Below are positions 1-9,197 of a stretch of 64,000 nucleotides of DNA, one piece after another. Source of the stretch: Deltaproteobacteria bacterium (GTDB taxonomy: Bacteria; Desulfobacterota; Desulfobacteria; Desulfobacterales; SpSt-501); the NCBI GenBank assembly GCA_016219005.1, contig JACRCN010000084.1, positions 1 to 64,000 on the forward strand, written 5' to 3'. Made by a program: the position numbers and the translations under genes. The notes under the pieces are model-generated. The model ran no database searches, was not told the origin of the DNA, and worked only from the letters and a program-made list of their open reading frames with translations. How positions within the stretch are numbered: position 1 is the first letter of the stretch; every line of letters starts with the position of its first letter.

Positions 1-296
1 CTACCCGCACCAGGGACCTTGCAAGCGGTGGCCGGTGCAGCGCCAGTGGCGCCGGCGCACATTTGCCGTTTCGGCCGAATTCAGGCCACCGGCTCCGTCG
101 GCAGCCGTTGGACGTTATCTCCGCACGCCGCCGCGGCCGGCTTCTTCCCACCTCCCCGTAAACGATCTGAGGCCCAGGCGGAAGGCGAGGCGCACCGCCC
201 TTGACTCGGGATGCGGGCGTCTCATATTGGAGCCAATACCTCGTAGATCCGTTTGTGCTCTCACGGGGTCTTCCCGCTGGCGGAAAGGACGGTTGC

Positions 297-1403
297 ATGC
301 CCAAGACGAAAATCGAACTGCCGGACACGATCGAACACCTCTGCATCCTGAACGAGCGCGGCGAGGTGGATCCGACCCTCGAACCCGCTATTCCCGATGC
401 GCTCCTGTTGAAGCTGCACCGGACGATGCTGCTCGCCCGCCGGTTTGACGAGCGGCTTCTCAGCCTGCAGCGCCAGGGCCGCATCGGCACCTTCCCGCCG
501 ATTTCCGGCCAGGAAGCCGCCCACTTGGGGGCCGCGGCGGTTCTGCGGCCGTCGGACTGGATCGTACCCGCCTTTCGCGAAATGGCGGCCGACATCTGGC
601 GCGGCCGGTCGCTCGAGAGCATCATCATTTACAACAACGGATTCAACGAAGGCGGGCGCATCCCCGCCGACCGCAACGACATGCCCATATCCGTGCCGGT
701 GGGATCCCAGATCCTGCACGCCGTGGGCATCGCCTGGGCCATGCGATACCGCGGGAAGGATGACGTCGCCATGACATTTTTCGGCGACGGCGCGACCTCC
801 CAGGGGGACTTCCACGAGGGTCTCAACTTCGCCGGCGTGTTCCAGCTGCCGGTGGTCTTTGTCTGCCAGAACAACCAGTGGGCCATATCGATTCCGCGTT
901 CAAAACAGACCCGGTCCAAAACCCTGGCACAAAAAGCAATCGCTTATGGAATTCCAGGGATACAGGTGGACGGCAATGACATCCTGGCCGTCTATGTTGC
1001 CGCGAAGGAGGCAATCGAGCGCGCCCGTGCCGGGGGCGGGGCCACCCTGATCGAGTGCGTCACCTACCGTCTGGCCATGCACACCACCGCCGACGATCCC
1101 AAGCGCTACCGTACGGACGCCGAGGTGGAAGAGTGGCGGCGGAAGGATCCCATCTCCCGCTTCCATGGCTACCTCATGGCCAAGGGGCTTTTGAGCGAAG
1201 AGGCCGTCAAGACCGAGGAGGAGGCGATTGCAGCCGAGATCCAGGCGGCCGTGGAGCGTGCCGAGGAGGAGATGAAAAGCCTTGGAGACCCGCTGCTCAT
1301 GTTCGAGCATGCCTTCGCCGAAATGCCGGCTTACCTGAAAGAGCAGCGCGCGGACTTCATCCGGTCCATGGCCGAGGCGCAGAAGGAGGAGAAACATGCC
1401 TAA
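297..1403 (+). CDS. pdhA: Pyruvate dehydrogenase E1 component, alpha subunit
   Basis: Thiamine-diphosphate-binding half of the alpha2beta2 E1 that decarboxylates pyruvate (or a branched 2-oxoacid) and passes the acyl group to lipoyl-E2. The 368-residue protein shows the TPP/Mg motif: GDGATSQGDFHEG starting near residue 163 and the NNQWAIS segment near residue 190. The ATG at 297 is chosen because GGAAAGG lies just upstream; the reading frame is open for 96 more bases but has no family similarity there. It overlaps the start of the beta subunit by 8 bases, so the two are translationally coupled. The downstream order E1 beta, E2, E3 fixes the assignment to the complex. Pyruvate versus branched-chain substrate cannot be decided from sequence alone. 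Confidence 0.93.
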   Translation: MPKTKIELPDTIEHLCILNERGEVDPTLEPAIPDALLLKLHRTMLLARRFDERLLSLQRQGRIGTFPPISGQEAAHLGAAAVLRPSDWIVPAFREMAADIWRGRSLESIIIYNNGFNEGGRIPADRNDMPISVPVGSQILHAVGIAWAMRYRGKDDVAMTFFGDGATSQGDFHEGLNFAGVFQLPVVFVCQNNQWAISIPRSKQTRSKTLAQKAIAYGIPGIQVDGNDILAVYVAAKEAIERARAGGGATLIECVTYRLAMHTTADDPKRYRTDAEVEEWRRKDPISRFHGYLMAKGLLSEEAVKTEEEAIAAEIQAAVERAEEEMKSLGDPLLMFEHAFAEMPAYLKEQRADFIRSMAEAQKEEKHA

Positions 1404-2376
1404 GATGACCATGGTGCAGGCCCTGAATCTGGCGCTGCGGCAGGAGATGGAAAAGGACGACAGCGTCATCGTTTTGGGCGAGGACGTCGGTGTTGACGGC
1501 GGCGTCTTTCGCGTGACCGACGGCCTGCTCCAAGCCTTCGGGGAGAGCCGCGTAGTGGACACCCCGCTCGCGGAATCCGCCATCGCGGGCATGTCCATCG
1601 GCATGGCTGTCTACGGGTTGAAGCCGGTCTGCGAAGTGCAGTTCGACGGGTTCAGCTACTACACCATGCACCAGATCGAAGCGCATGCATCGCGTCTGCG
1701 CGGGCGCTCCCAGGGACGGTACCATGTGCCCATGGTCCTGCGGGCGCCTTACGGCGGCGGCGTGCGCGCCCTGGAGCATCACTCCGAGAGCCGCGAGGTC
1801 TTTTGGGCGCACATCCCGGGCCTCAAGATGGTGATCCCATCCGGCCCCCGCAACGCCCGGGCCCTGCTGGTTGCCGCCATCCGCGACCCGGACCCCGTCA
1901 TTTTCTACGAGCCCAAGGCCGTTTACCGGGCTTTCCGCGAGGAGGTTCCCGAGGAGGAAGAGACCTTCCCGATCGGGAAGTCCCAGCGCGTGCGCGAAGG
2001 CCGGGACCTCACCCTGATCGCCTACGGTGCGATGATGCGGCCGACGCTGGAGGCAGCCGAGGAACTCAAGCAAAAGCACGGAGTCGAGGCCGAGGTTATA
2101 GATCTCTTGACGATTTCGCCCCTGGACGATTCCCTCCTCGTGGAATCCGCACGAAAAACCGGGCGCGTGGCCGTGGTGCACGAGGCACCTCGCAGTTTCG
2201 GGCCGGGGGCCGAAGTTGTGGCCCGTCTGGTGGAGAAGGCCTTTTTCCACCTCGAGGCCCCGGTGGCCCGGGTGACCGGTTATGACGTACTCATCCCGCT
2301 GTTCAGTCGTGAACAATACTACCTGCCGGGGGTTGCCCGCATCATCGACGCGGCCCGGAAACTGCTATCGGCGTAA
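1396..2376 (+). CDS. pdhB: Pyruvate dehydrogenase E1 component, beta subunit
   Basis: Beta subunit of the heterotetrameric E1 of the 2-oxoacid dehydrogenase complex, 326 residues, the usual length. The N-terminal pyrimidine-binding domain is recognisable from the LGEDVGVDGGVFRVTDGL segment near residue 30 and the conserved ESAIAGMSIGMA stretch; the C-terminal transketolase-like domain contains VIDLLTISPLD and EAPRSFGPGAEV. The start overlaps the end of the alpha subunit and has AGAAGGAGG immediately upstream. The E2 gene begins 12 bases after the stop. Together with the alpha subunit it forms the TPP site at the interface. Confidence 0.94.
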   Translation: MPKMTMVQALNLALRQEMEKDDSVIVLGEDVGVDGGVFRVTDGLLQAFGESRVVDTPLAESAIAGMSIGMAVYGLKPVCEVQFDGFSYYTMHQIEAHASRLRGRSQGRYHVPMVLRAPYGGGVRALEHHSESREVFWAHIPGLKMVIPSGPRNARALLVAAIRDPDPVIFYEPKAVYRAFREEVPEEEETFPIGKSQRVREGRDLTLIAYGAMMRPTLEAAEELKQKHGVEAEVIDLLTISPLDDSLLVESARKTGRVAVVHEAPRSFGPGAEVVARLVEKAFFHLEAPVARVTGYDVLIPLFSREQYYLPGVARIIDAARKLLSA

Positions 2377-2388
2377 AAGGAGGCGATC

Positions 2389-3678
2389 ATGGCCAAGGAG
2401 TTCAAGCTCCCGGACCTGGGGGAAGGAATCCACGAAGGGGAGGTGCTGGCGGTGCGGGTCAGCGTTGGGCAGGCGGTTAAGGAAGGCGACATCATCCTGG
2501 AGGTGGAAACCGACAAGGCCGCTGTGGAAATCCCCTCCCCGTACACCGGCACCGTTCTCGAGGTCCTCGTCAAGCCCGGTGACACGGTCAAGGTGGGGCA
2601 GGTGCTGATGGCCTTCTCCGCGCCCGGGGAAAAATCCGCGGCCGTCTCCGAATCGGCCGCAGCGGTCCCAAAGGCGGCCACCGTGCCGGAGCAGGCCGCC
2701 GCCTCCCAGGCCCCCGGCCCGCGGCCAGGGCCGGTCCCAGCCTCGCCGGCCACCCGTCGCCTGGCCCGCGAGTTGGGCGTGGACCTGGCGCTGGTACCCC
2801 CCAGCGGCGCGGCGGGTCTGGTCAACGCCGAGGACGTGCGGGCGTTTGCCGCGCGCGGCAAAGCCATGGAAGGCCCGGCGGTTGCGCGTCCGCAACCGGC
2901 TGCAGAAAGCCCTGCACCCACTCCCGAGCGCACGCCGGAGAAGACCGATTTCTCAAAGTGGGGCCCGGTGGAGCGGGTTCCCTTCCGGTCCATCCGCCGG
3001 GCCACGGCCAAACAGATGAGCCAGGCCTGGTCCCAGATCCCCCACGTGACCAGCCAGGATTACGTGGACGTCACCCGGCTCGAAGTCTTCCGCCGAAAGC
3101 ACAAGAAGGACGTTGAAGCGCTCGGCGGGCGTCTGACGTTCACCGTTTTCGCGCTCAAGGCCGCGGCGACGGCCCTGAAGGCCCATCCCCGGATGAACGC
3201 CAGCCTGGACACGGCCGCCGGCGAGATGGTCCTGAAAAAGCACTACCACATCGGGGTGGCCGTGAACACCGAAGATGGGCTCGTCGTCCCGGTGGTGCGC
3301 AACGTCGACAACAAGAGCATCAAAGAGCTCGCCGTCGAGCTCCATGCACTCGTGCAAAGAGCCCATGCACGCAAGATCGGCCTGGAAGAGTTCCAGGGCG
3401 GGACGTTCACCATCACCAATGCCGGCGCGCTCGGGGGATGGACGTTCGCGCCGATCATCAACCATCCGCAGGTCGCGATCCTGGGGCTCGGACAGGGACG
3501 GCTTCAGCCGGCAGTTGTCAGAGGGGAAAAAGGCCTGGCGATCGCCCCACGGCTTATCATGCCCGTGGTGCTGTGCATCGATCACCGGTTGCTGGACGGG
3601 GCCGATGCCGTGAACTTCCTGAAGATCTTCATGCAGATCATGGGAGACCCCGACGAGTTGCTCATGTCCCTAGTCTGA
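2389..3678 (+). CDS. pdhC: Dihydrolipoamide acetyltransferase (E2 of pyruvate dehydrogenase complex)
   Basis: Core of the complex: accepts the acyl group on a lipoyl lysine and transfers it to CoA. The 429-residue protein has one N-terminal lipoyl domain (residues about 4-78, with lipoylated Lys43 in ETDKAAVE), an Ala/Pro-rich linker, a peripheral subunit-binding domain (about 120-160, ATRRLARELGVDL), a second linker, and the catalytic domain ending in the HRLLDGADA motif whose His and Asp perform transacetylation. AAAGGAGG precedes the ATG. One lipoyl domain is typical of bacterial branched-chain-type and Gram-positive-type E2s. Confidence 0.93.
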   Translation: MAKEFKLPDLGEGIHEGEVLAVRVSVGQAVKEGDIILEVETDKAAVEIPSPYTGTVLEVLVKPGDTVKVGQVLMAFSAPGEKSAAVSESAAAVPKAATVPEQAAASQAPGPRPGPVPASPATRRLARELGVDLALVPPSGAAGLVNAEDVRAFAARGKAMEGPAVARPQPAAESPAPTPERTPEKTDFSKWGPVERVPFRSIRRATAKQMSQAWSQIPHVTSQDYVDVTRLEVFRRKHKKDVEALGGRLTFTVFALKAAATALKAHPRMNASLDTAAGEMVLKKHYHIGVAVNTEDGLVVPVVRNVDNKSIKELAVELHALVQRAHARKIGLEEFQGGTFTITNAGALGGWTFAPIINHPQVAILGLGQGRLQPAVVRGEKGLAIAPRLIMPVVLCIDHRLLDGADAVNFLKIFMQIMGDPDELLMSLV

Positions 3679-3726
3679 TCCACTTTCGGATTTACTATTT
3701 TCAAGTTCTTCATCGGAGGCATAACC

Positions 3727-5157
3727 ATGGTCATGGGTGAACTGTCACAGGACGCGGATCTGCTGGTGATCGGCAGCGGACCCGGTGGGTATGCCGCCGC
3801 GTTCCGCGCCGCCGATCTCGGTCTGGATGTGACCCTGGTGGACACGGCTCCCCGGCCGGGCGGCGTCTGCCTCTACACGGGCTGCATTCCGTCCAAGACC
3901 TTTCTGTTTCTCTCCGAGCTGATCTTCGATGCCGCCCGGGCCAAGGCCATGGGCGTCGCCTTCGATCCCCCGCGGGTCGACCTGGCAGGCCTGCGGCGCT
4001 GGAAGGCGGAGGTGATCGAAAAGATGGCCGGTGGCCTGATGAGCCTGACCAAACGCCGCGGGGTTCAGCTCCTCGGCGGGCGGGCCGAGTTCGAGTCCTC
4101 GGAGAGCGTGCGGCTGCACGACGCAGAGATCAGCCGCATCCGCTTCCGGCATGCCATCATTGCCAGCGGCTCCCGCCCCATCCCCTTTCCCGGCACGGAG
4201 TTCAGCGCCGGCCGCCGGGTCATGAGTTCCAGCGGCGCGCTCGCGCTCGCGGACATACCGGCATCGCTGCTCATTCTGGGCGGCGGGTATGTCGGGCTCG
4301 AGCTGGGCACGGTGTACGCCGCCCTCGGCAGCCGGGTGAGTCTCGTGGAGATGCAGGACCGGCTCCTGCCGGGTGTGGACGCGGATCTGGTCGAGCCATT
4401 GCAGCAGCGCTTGAAGACGATTTTTTCCGACATCTGGTTGAACACACGAGTCAAAAGCCTGCGGGAGGATGAGGCCGGGGTGGCGGTGAGCCTGGAGGGC
4501 GCGGGTGTTGCGCCCGAGCAGCGTTTCGACCGCGTGCTGGTGGCCATCGGGCGAAAACCCGACACCCAGGAGTTGGGCCTTGCGCACACGCGCGTGCAAC
4601 TGGACGCCAAGGGATTCATCCAGGTGGACGGGCAGCAGCGCACGGCGGATGAGCGCATCTTCGCCGTCGGCGATGTCGTCGGCGGCATGATGCTCGCCCA
4701 CAAGGCCAGCTACGAAGGCAAGGTGGCCGCCGAAGTGCTCGCCGGCAAAACCTCTTCCTTCGACGTGCGCGCCATCCCGGCCGTGGTCTACACCGACCCT
4801 CAGATCGCCTGGTGCGGCATCACCGAGGAGCAGGCACGGCGTGAGAACCTGCCCGTGAAGGTACAGCGGTTTCCGTGGAAATTCTCCGGCCGCGCCACCA
4901 CCATGGGCGCACCCGAAGGGTTGACCAAGATCATCGCCGACGCCGAATCCGGAAGGATCCTCGGGGTCGGCATCACCGGCCGCGACACGGAAGGGCTGAT
5001 CTCGGAAGGCGTCCTGGCCATCGAGATGGGCGCGCTTGCCGAGGACATGGCCGCCAGCATACACCCCCATCCCACGCTTTCTGAAACCGAGGGCGAAGCC
5101 GCCGAGCTCTTTCTCGGCCACGCCACGCACATTATGGGGAAGGAAAAGAAAAAATAA
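3727..5157 (+). CDS. lpdA: Dihydrolipoyl dehydrogenase (E3)
   Basis: FAD enzyme that reoxidises dihydrolipoamide with NAD+, closing the cycle of the 2-oxoacid dehydrogenase complex. In 476 residues it shows the FAD-binding GSGPGGYAAAF near residue 16, the redox-active disulfide Cys48/Cys53 in GGVCLYTGC, the NAD-binding GGGYVGLELG, the FAD motif AVGDV, and the C-terminal HPHPTLSE whose His-Glu pair is the catalytic acid/base. GGAGG sits 8 bases before the chosen ATG; a second ATG two codons later is possible. It follows the E2 gene by 48 bases and closes the operon. Confidence 0.94.
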   Translation: MVMGELSQDADLLVIGSGPGGYAAAFRAADLGLDVTLVDTAPRPGGVCLYTGCIPSKTFLFLSELIFDAARAKAMGVAFDPPRVDLAGLRRWKAEVIEKMAGGLMSLTKRRGVQLLGGRAEFESSESVRLHDAEISRIRFRHAIIASGSRPIPFPGTEFSAGRRVMSSSGALALADIPASLLILGGGYVGLELGTVYAALGSRVSLVEMQDRLLPGVDADLVEPLQQRLKTIFSDIWLNTRVKSLREDEAGVAVSLEGAGVAPEQRFDRVLVAIGRKPDTQELGLAHTRVQLDAKGFIQVDGQQRTADERIFAVGDVVGGMMLAHKASYEGKVAAEVLAGKTSSFDVRAIPAVVYTDPQIAWCGITEEQARRENLPVKVQRFPWKFSGRATTMGAPEGLTKIIADAESGRILGVGITGRDTEGLISEGVLAIEMGALAEDMAASIHPHPTLSETEGEAAELFLGHATHIMGKEKKK

Positions 5158-5317
5158 GGGTTCAAGAATTCAAGGGTCCTAGGGGCAAGCGAAGGAAAAC
5201 CACGAATCCGGTGTTTCTATGCCCACGAGGGCCAGCGTCGGAACCTTGCTTGCATCAAATAATGGCGGGTTGTTCAGAATCAGAAAGTCTTTCACGCGAT
5301 CCTTTGACCCCTTCGAT

Positions 5318-5803
5318 TCATTTTGCCTTCCCCAGTTTTTCGATCCAATCCGGCGTCATCTGCACGGCCACCACCTCCCCCCGGGCGCACAGGCTGCCAT
5401 TAGCCGAGAGGGTGACGGCAACCGAAACCTTGCGCCCCCTGATTTCCAGCACGCGGCCCCGCAGCTCGAGCACGGTGTCGATCGGCGTCGGGGCCAGGTA
5501 ATCCACGTGCAGCGAGGCGGTCACGAAGCGCAGCGGGGGCTCGGTGCCCATGGCCCGGTCTTCTTGCCGGTGCCGGGCGGCGGCGGCCGTGCCGGTGGCG
5601 TGGCAGTCGATGAGCGAGGCGATGAGCCCGCCGTAGACATAGCCGGGCAGCGCGGTGTGATACGGCCGTGGGCGGAAATGGCACACGCTTTCCGCCCCGT
5701 CCCAGAAGCTCTTGATCTGCAGGCCCTGGGCGTTCAGGCGGCCGCATCCATAGCAGTGGCTCACGTCATCCGGGTAATAGTCCTGAAAGGCTTTCAAGGT
5801 CAT
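5318..5803 (-). CDS. PaaI/YbgC-type hotdog-fold acyl-CoA thioesterase family protein
   Basis: 161-residue hotdog-fold protein predicted to hydrolyse acyl-CoA esters. The N-terminus carries the HCYGCGRLNAQGLQIKSF signature common in PaaI-like proteins, followed by the YVYGGLIASLIDCHA helix that holds the catalytic region and by the central sheet (LHVDYLAPTPIDT, LELRGRV). The start is taken at the internal ATG (5803) because a strong AGGAAGGGGGG element precedes it. It faces the pdh operon tail to tail. Substrate unknown. Confidence 0.8.
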   Translation of the reverse strand: MTLKAFQDYYPDDVSHCYGCGRLNAQGLQIKSFWDGAESVCHFRPRPYHTALPGYVYGGLIASLIDCHATGTAAAARHRQEDRAMGTEPPLRFVTASLHVDYLAPTPIDTVLELRGRVLEIRGRKVSVAVTLSANGSLCARGEVVAVQMTPDWIEKLGKAK

Positions 5804-5999
5804 CCCCCCCTTCCTGATAATTGCACACATATAAACGACGGCGCGGATGCCGCCGCAAAAGTGAACGGAAGAGACGGGCATGGGGCCGACCGCTCGGCCG
5901 GTGCGACACGCTTTCGATCGGCGATAGCCCGGCAGGCAAAAAAATCAAAGCGCACGGTCGGGGTACGGGGAAGTGGTGCTTGCCCGCCTTGCCAGGAAT

Positions 6000-6026
6000 G
6001 CCCGGCGGGAGCGACTCCCGCCGGGC
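6000..6026. terminator. Perfect GC-rich hairpin downstream of dodecin
   Basis: A perfect inverted repeat with 12-base arms (6000-6011 and 6015-6026) around a CGA loop lies 17 bases past the dodecin stop. No run of U follows on the dodecin strand, so it could be a transcript-end stabiliser or a repeat rather than a classic intrinsic terminator. Confidence 0.5.
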
Positions 6027-6042
6027 CGTGCGGTGCAACTTA

Positions 6043-6258
6043 TCAGTCACCCTTCTGATACTTGAAAGACAGGCTGACGCGGGCGCGGAAGGCGACCACC
6101 TTGCCCTTCTCGATCTTCAGGTCCATTTTGGTGATCTCGGCCACGCGCAGGTCCCTGAGGCTTTTCGAGGCGGTGTTCACGGCGCTCATGGCCGCATCTT
6201 CCCAGGACTTGGGGCTGGTTCCGATCAGTTCGATGACTTTGTAGATGCTTTCGGCCAT
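6043..6258 (-). CDS. Dodecin family flavin-binding protein
   Basis: A 71-residue protein matching dodecins: small dodecameric shells that bind and store riboflavin/FMN pairs between Trp residues. The sequence starts MAESIYKVIELIGTS, has the SWEDAAMSAVNTASKS helix with the flavin-stacking Trp, and ends in strands VVAFRARVSLSFKYQ, the family pattern. AGGAGG lies 5 bases before the ATG. It is a single-gene unit, with a perfect hairpin after the stop. Confidence 0.92.
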   Translation of the reverse strand: MAESIYKVIELIGTSPKSWEDAAMSAVNTASKSLRDLRVAEITKMDLKIEKGKVVAFRARVSLSFKYQKGD

Positions 6259-6635
6259 AGAATCCTCCTATGCGGTTAGGGGTGGGCGCGATCGCGCGGC
6301 AATCCGTCGCGTATCCCGGCGGACGGGCGCACCAAGACCGTTCGGTCTCTGTTGAAAGGCACTTGATCCGTGATGACGACGGGTGGCCCGGGTGTTTCAC
6401 TGAGCCGCTTTGCCCGGCCACCTTGCAGCCCGCCCGGAAGCGCAGAGAGGTGGAGGTCAGTGAACGAAGCCGCAGCGGAAGAAGGCGGTCACGGGTTCGC
6501 CGGAGGTTTGGCGATCGTCAATCTCTTAAACGAGCTGGACGGCAAAGTCAAGCCGCCGCGGGTTTCGGCGCGGCCCTTGCTTCCTGAATCATTCCCCGGT
6601 ATGGTTCGCCCATTTCACCGACAGATGAGCGGATC
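6259..6635. other. Intergenic stretch without a recognised gene
   Basis: 377 bases between divergent dodecin and the alpha/alpha-barrel protein. Open frames here overlap the downstream gene in the wrong frame and have no family character. It must hold the promoters of both genes; no clear consensus promoter was seen. Confidence 0.4.
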
Positions 6636-7673
6636 ATGGAACGCAAACTGCACACCCGCCGGCCCTCGCCGGAATTTTACATCGACATCGAAGCGGCCGT
6701 GGCGACGATTGTCCGGGCTCAGCAAGCCAGCGGCGAAATTCCATGGGGCGCCGGGCAGAAGACCGACCCGTGGGACCACGTGGAATGCGCCATGGGCCTT
6801 GCCGTCGCCGGCCGCCTGCCCGAGGCCCGGCGGGGCTTCGAATGGCTGGCCGGCATCCAACTGGAGGACGGCAGCTGGTACAGCGCCTACGTGCAGGGCC
6901 GCCCATCGGACCGCACGCGCGACGCCAATATGAGCGCCTACGTCGCCGTCGGAGCCTATCACCACTACCTCGTGACCCGTGACGCCGCCTTTCTCGCCAC
7001 GCTGTGGCCAACCGTTGCGGCCGCCGTCGATTTCGCGCTGAGCCTGCAGGCGCCCCAGGGGGAGATCCACTGGGCCGTCAGCCCTGCGGGGAAGGTCGAC
7101 CGCATGGCCCTGCTCACCGGATCGAGTTCCGTCTTCATGAGCATCAAGTGCGCTTTGGCCATCGCGGAGGTTCTTGGCCGATCCCGGCCCGGCTGGGAAT
7201 CGGCCCTCGAAAAGCTCGGTGCGGCCATCCGCTCCAAACCGCATCTGTTCAACATGACCAAGTCGCGTTTCTCCATGGACTGGTTCTACCCTGTGCTGGC
7301 GGGCGCGGTCACGGGCTCTGAGGCTGAGCGGCGGATCGAGCGGGGTTGGCGGAAGTTCGTGGTGGAGGGTCTGGGGGTGCGCTGCGTTTCCGACCAGCCG
7401 TGGGTGACCGTCGCCGAAACCTCGGAACTGGCACTGACGCTCGCGGGCATGGGACGCCTCGACCAGGCGCGGATTGTCTTCAGTTGGATCAGCGATCGAC
7501 GCTTTGACGACGGCTCATACTGGGCCGGTTTCACGATCCCCGACCTGCGGCTCTGGCCCGAGGACAAGTTCACCTGGACCAGCGCCGGGGTGCTTCTGGC
7601 CGCCGACGCCATCTTTGCCCTGACGCCGGCCGCCCGGCTTTTCAACCACCGCGATTGGAGCCGCACCCCCTGA
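6636..7673 (+). CDS. Alpha/alpha-barrel (terpene-cyclase/prenyltransferase-like fold) hypothetical protein
   Basis: A 345-residue cytoplasmic protein with repeated helical-pair units: YIDIEAAVATIVRAQ near residue 15, the WDHVECAMGLAVAG and GFEWLAGIQLEDGSW repeats, and late DDGSYWAGFTIPD and FTWTSAGVLLAADAIF segments. The recurring DGSW/DGSYW and WDHVE pattern is that of squalene-cyclase/prenyltransferase or glycoside-hydrolase-type toroids. Such proteins are often annotated prenyltransferase, but the squalene-cyclase DxDD motif is not seen, so no reaction is assigned. It may be a carbohydrate-active or regulatory relative. The ribosome site is weak (GAGCGGATC before ATG). Confidence 0.75.
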   Translation: MERKLHTRRPSPEFYIDIEAAVATIVRAQQASGEIPWGAGQKTDPWDHVECAMGLAVAGRLPEARRGFEWLAGIQLEDGSWYSAYVQGRPSDRTRDANMSAYVAVGAYHHYLVTRDAAFLATLWPTVAAAVDFALSLQAPQGEIHWAVSPAGKVDRMALLTGSSSVFMSIKCALAIAEVLGRSRPGWESALEKLGAAIRSKPHLFNMTKSRFSMDWFYPVLAGAVTGSEAERRIERGWRKFVVEGLGVRCVSDQPWVTVAETSELALTLAGMGRLDQARIVFSWISDRRFDDGSYWAGFTIPDLRLWPEDKFTWTSAGVLLAADAIFALTPAARLFNHRDWSRTP

Positions 7674-7741
7674 GGTCCGCGCGGCGGGGGGGAAGCGGCG
7701 GCCCCGTCTGCCCGGTCTCCCGTGACAACGCCTTGCGAGCT

Positions 7742-8911
7742 CTACCGGCGGGGGGCCGGGCGGGTTGCCACATGGAACCACGCCAGCAGCACTCCGCCCG
7801 CCAGGGCGATGAGGCTGCTCAGCTTAAAAAGCCCGGCCGATCCGATGATTCCGTACAGAGCGCCATTGAGGAAGAAACCCACCATCAGCCCAAGGCCGTA
7901 GGTCAGGGCGTTGTTCACCGCCTGGCCCAGGGTTTTGGCGGCGGCGGGGACGAGGCGATCGATGTAGAGGATGCTTGCCATGTGAAAGACCCCATAGGTC
8001 AGCGCGTGCAGCCCCTGGGCGAGGAGAATCGCGACAGGGGAGGTCACTTCCCCCAGGACCGCCCATCGCAGGACGGCTGCGGCGAAGGCCAGCCCGATGG
8101 CCCGTTCCAGGGAGACGCGGCTGAAGAGGGCGTTTGAAAAGACCATGACCACGATCTCGGCGGCGGAGGCCAGTGCCCAGCTCAGCCCGATGAAGGTGTG
8201 CGAATAACCCAATTGTTCCAGGTGGATCGAAAAAAACCCGTAATAAGCTCCGTGGCTCACCAGCATCAGGAAGGCACAGAAAATGAAAGCGAGCGATCGC
8301 CGCTGGAGCAGGACACCCGCTCCGCGGGTGAACCGGGCCTTGTCCGCAGCCCGGGCGCGGGGCACGCTGAAAGAGATGAGCGCCAGCATGAGCGAACCGG
8401 CCAGAATGGCGGCGATGATCAGCCGGGCGGAGGAAACATCGATGAGCCTGCCGAAGACCAGCACCACCGCTATGAAGCTGAGCGACCCCCAGACCCGGAT
8501 CCTCCCGTAGCTTTTTTTCTCGCGGCCTAAAACCTCCATGGTGAAGGCTTCCAGGAACGAGATGATCGGGGCATAGAACGTGCCGTAGACCACAGTGATG
8601 ACGGCCATGATGGCAAAGTCCTGCGTGAACAGGAAAGCGGCCCAGACTGCCGCGCTGAGAACGTTGCACAGAATGTACAGGGGGCGCCGGGTGTTCGTCC
8701 GGTCGGCCGCAATGCCCCACGCCAGAGGGAAGACCACCATTGTGACCGCCCGCAGTGCGGACAAGACACCGATGTGAAAACCGGAAAACCCCAGGTGGTA
8801 GCAGTAGAGGTTGAAATACGGCAGGTAGAGCCCCATCACGCCGAAGTAGATGAAATACTGGAAGGCGATGGCCGGTCGTGAGACCTGTGGTTCTGCCGGT
8901 TGCACAGCCAT
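7742..8911 (-). CDS. MFS transporter (phenylpropionate permease / LacY-like subfamily)
   Basis: 389-residue inner-membrane protein with about 12 hydrophobic segments. The N-terminus (FQYFIYFGVMGLYLPYFNLY) and the loop motif WGIAADRTNTRRP between helices 2 and 3 match the MFS_1-like group that contains HcaT and nucleoside symporters. The second half restarts with AFIFCAFLMLVSHGAYYGFFSIHLE, showing the internal duplication of MFS proteins. No good Shine-Dalgarno is seen before the ATG. It is convergent with the barrel protein. Substrate cannot be told; known relatives carry aromatic acids or sugars. Confidence 0.82.
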   Translation of the reverse strand: MAVQPAEPQVSRPAIAFQYFIYFGVMGLYLPYFNLYCYHLGFSGFHIGVLSALRAVTMVVFPLAWGIAADRTNTRRPLYILCNVLSAAVWAAFLFTQDFAIMAVITVVYGTFYAPIISFLEAFTMEVLGREKKSYGRIRVWGSLSFIAVVLVFGRLIDVSSARLIIAAILAGSLMLALISFSVPRARAADKARFTRGAGVLLQRRSLAFIFCAFLMLVSHGAYYGFFSIHLEQLGYSHTFIGLSWALASAAEIVVMVFSNALFSRVSLERAIGLAFAAAVLRWAVLGEVTSPVAILLAQGLHALTYGVFHMASILYIDRLVPAAAKTLGQAVNNALTYGLGLMVGFFLNGALYGIIGSAGLFKLSSLIALAGGVLLAWFHVATRPAPRR

Positions 8912-9113
8912 GGTCGGAATGCCGATCGATTCCTTGCAAGGGGTTCCGGCATGGGTGGGATCAGCGCCGTGTGGGTATCATACGGCAATTCGGACCGGAG
9001 GGCAAAGAGGATCCGCATGCGGCCCGGGTTTACAAAGAAACGGCGAGGTGCTATTTTTTCACGCCTTCAGCGCCCGAACGTTTTGCACAAGCGCTATCAG
9101 CCGGGAGGCGGGA

Positions 9114-9197
9114 ATGGACAACATTACGATTCGTTTTGCGGACGAATTCGAGGACCTCGGTTCCCGGTCCGAGCAAATCATGGAATGGAAGTGGTGA
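9114..9197 (+). CDS. 27-residue ORF resembling an Hsp20 N-terminus, coupled to rlpA
   Basis: A tiny ORF with a strong ribosome site (GGGAGG five bases before ATG); its TGA shares one base with the rlpA start (TGATG), a translational-coupling arrangement. The peptide begins MDNITIRFADEFEDLGSRSE, which lines up with the first residues of the Hsp20 protein encoded at 23207-23653 ([19 protein letters not shown]): shared IRF, R and E spacing. It ends MEWKW. It could be a leader peptide, a relic of an Hsp20 gene, or chance. Confidence 0.4.
   Translation: MDNITIRFADEFEDLGSRSEQIMEWKW

Noticed and set aside
19-448. Open frames upstream of and overlapping pdhA
   Set aside because: Proline/arginine-rich translations in high-GC DNA with no ribosome site; they are by-products of pdhA codon usage.
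3745-5130. 461-codon minus-strand frame opposite the E3 gene
   Set aside because: Antisense shadow caused by high GC at third positions.
6370-6933. 187-codon frame overlapping the alpha/alpha-barrel gene
   Set aside because: It runs into the real gene in another frame and shows no family pattern.
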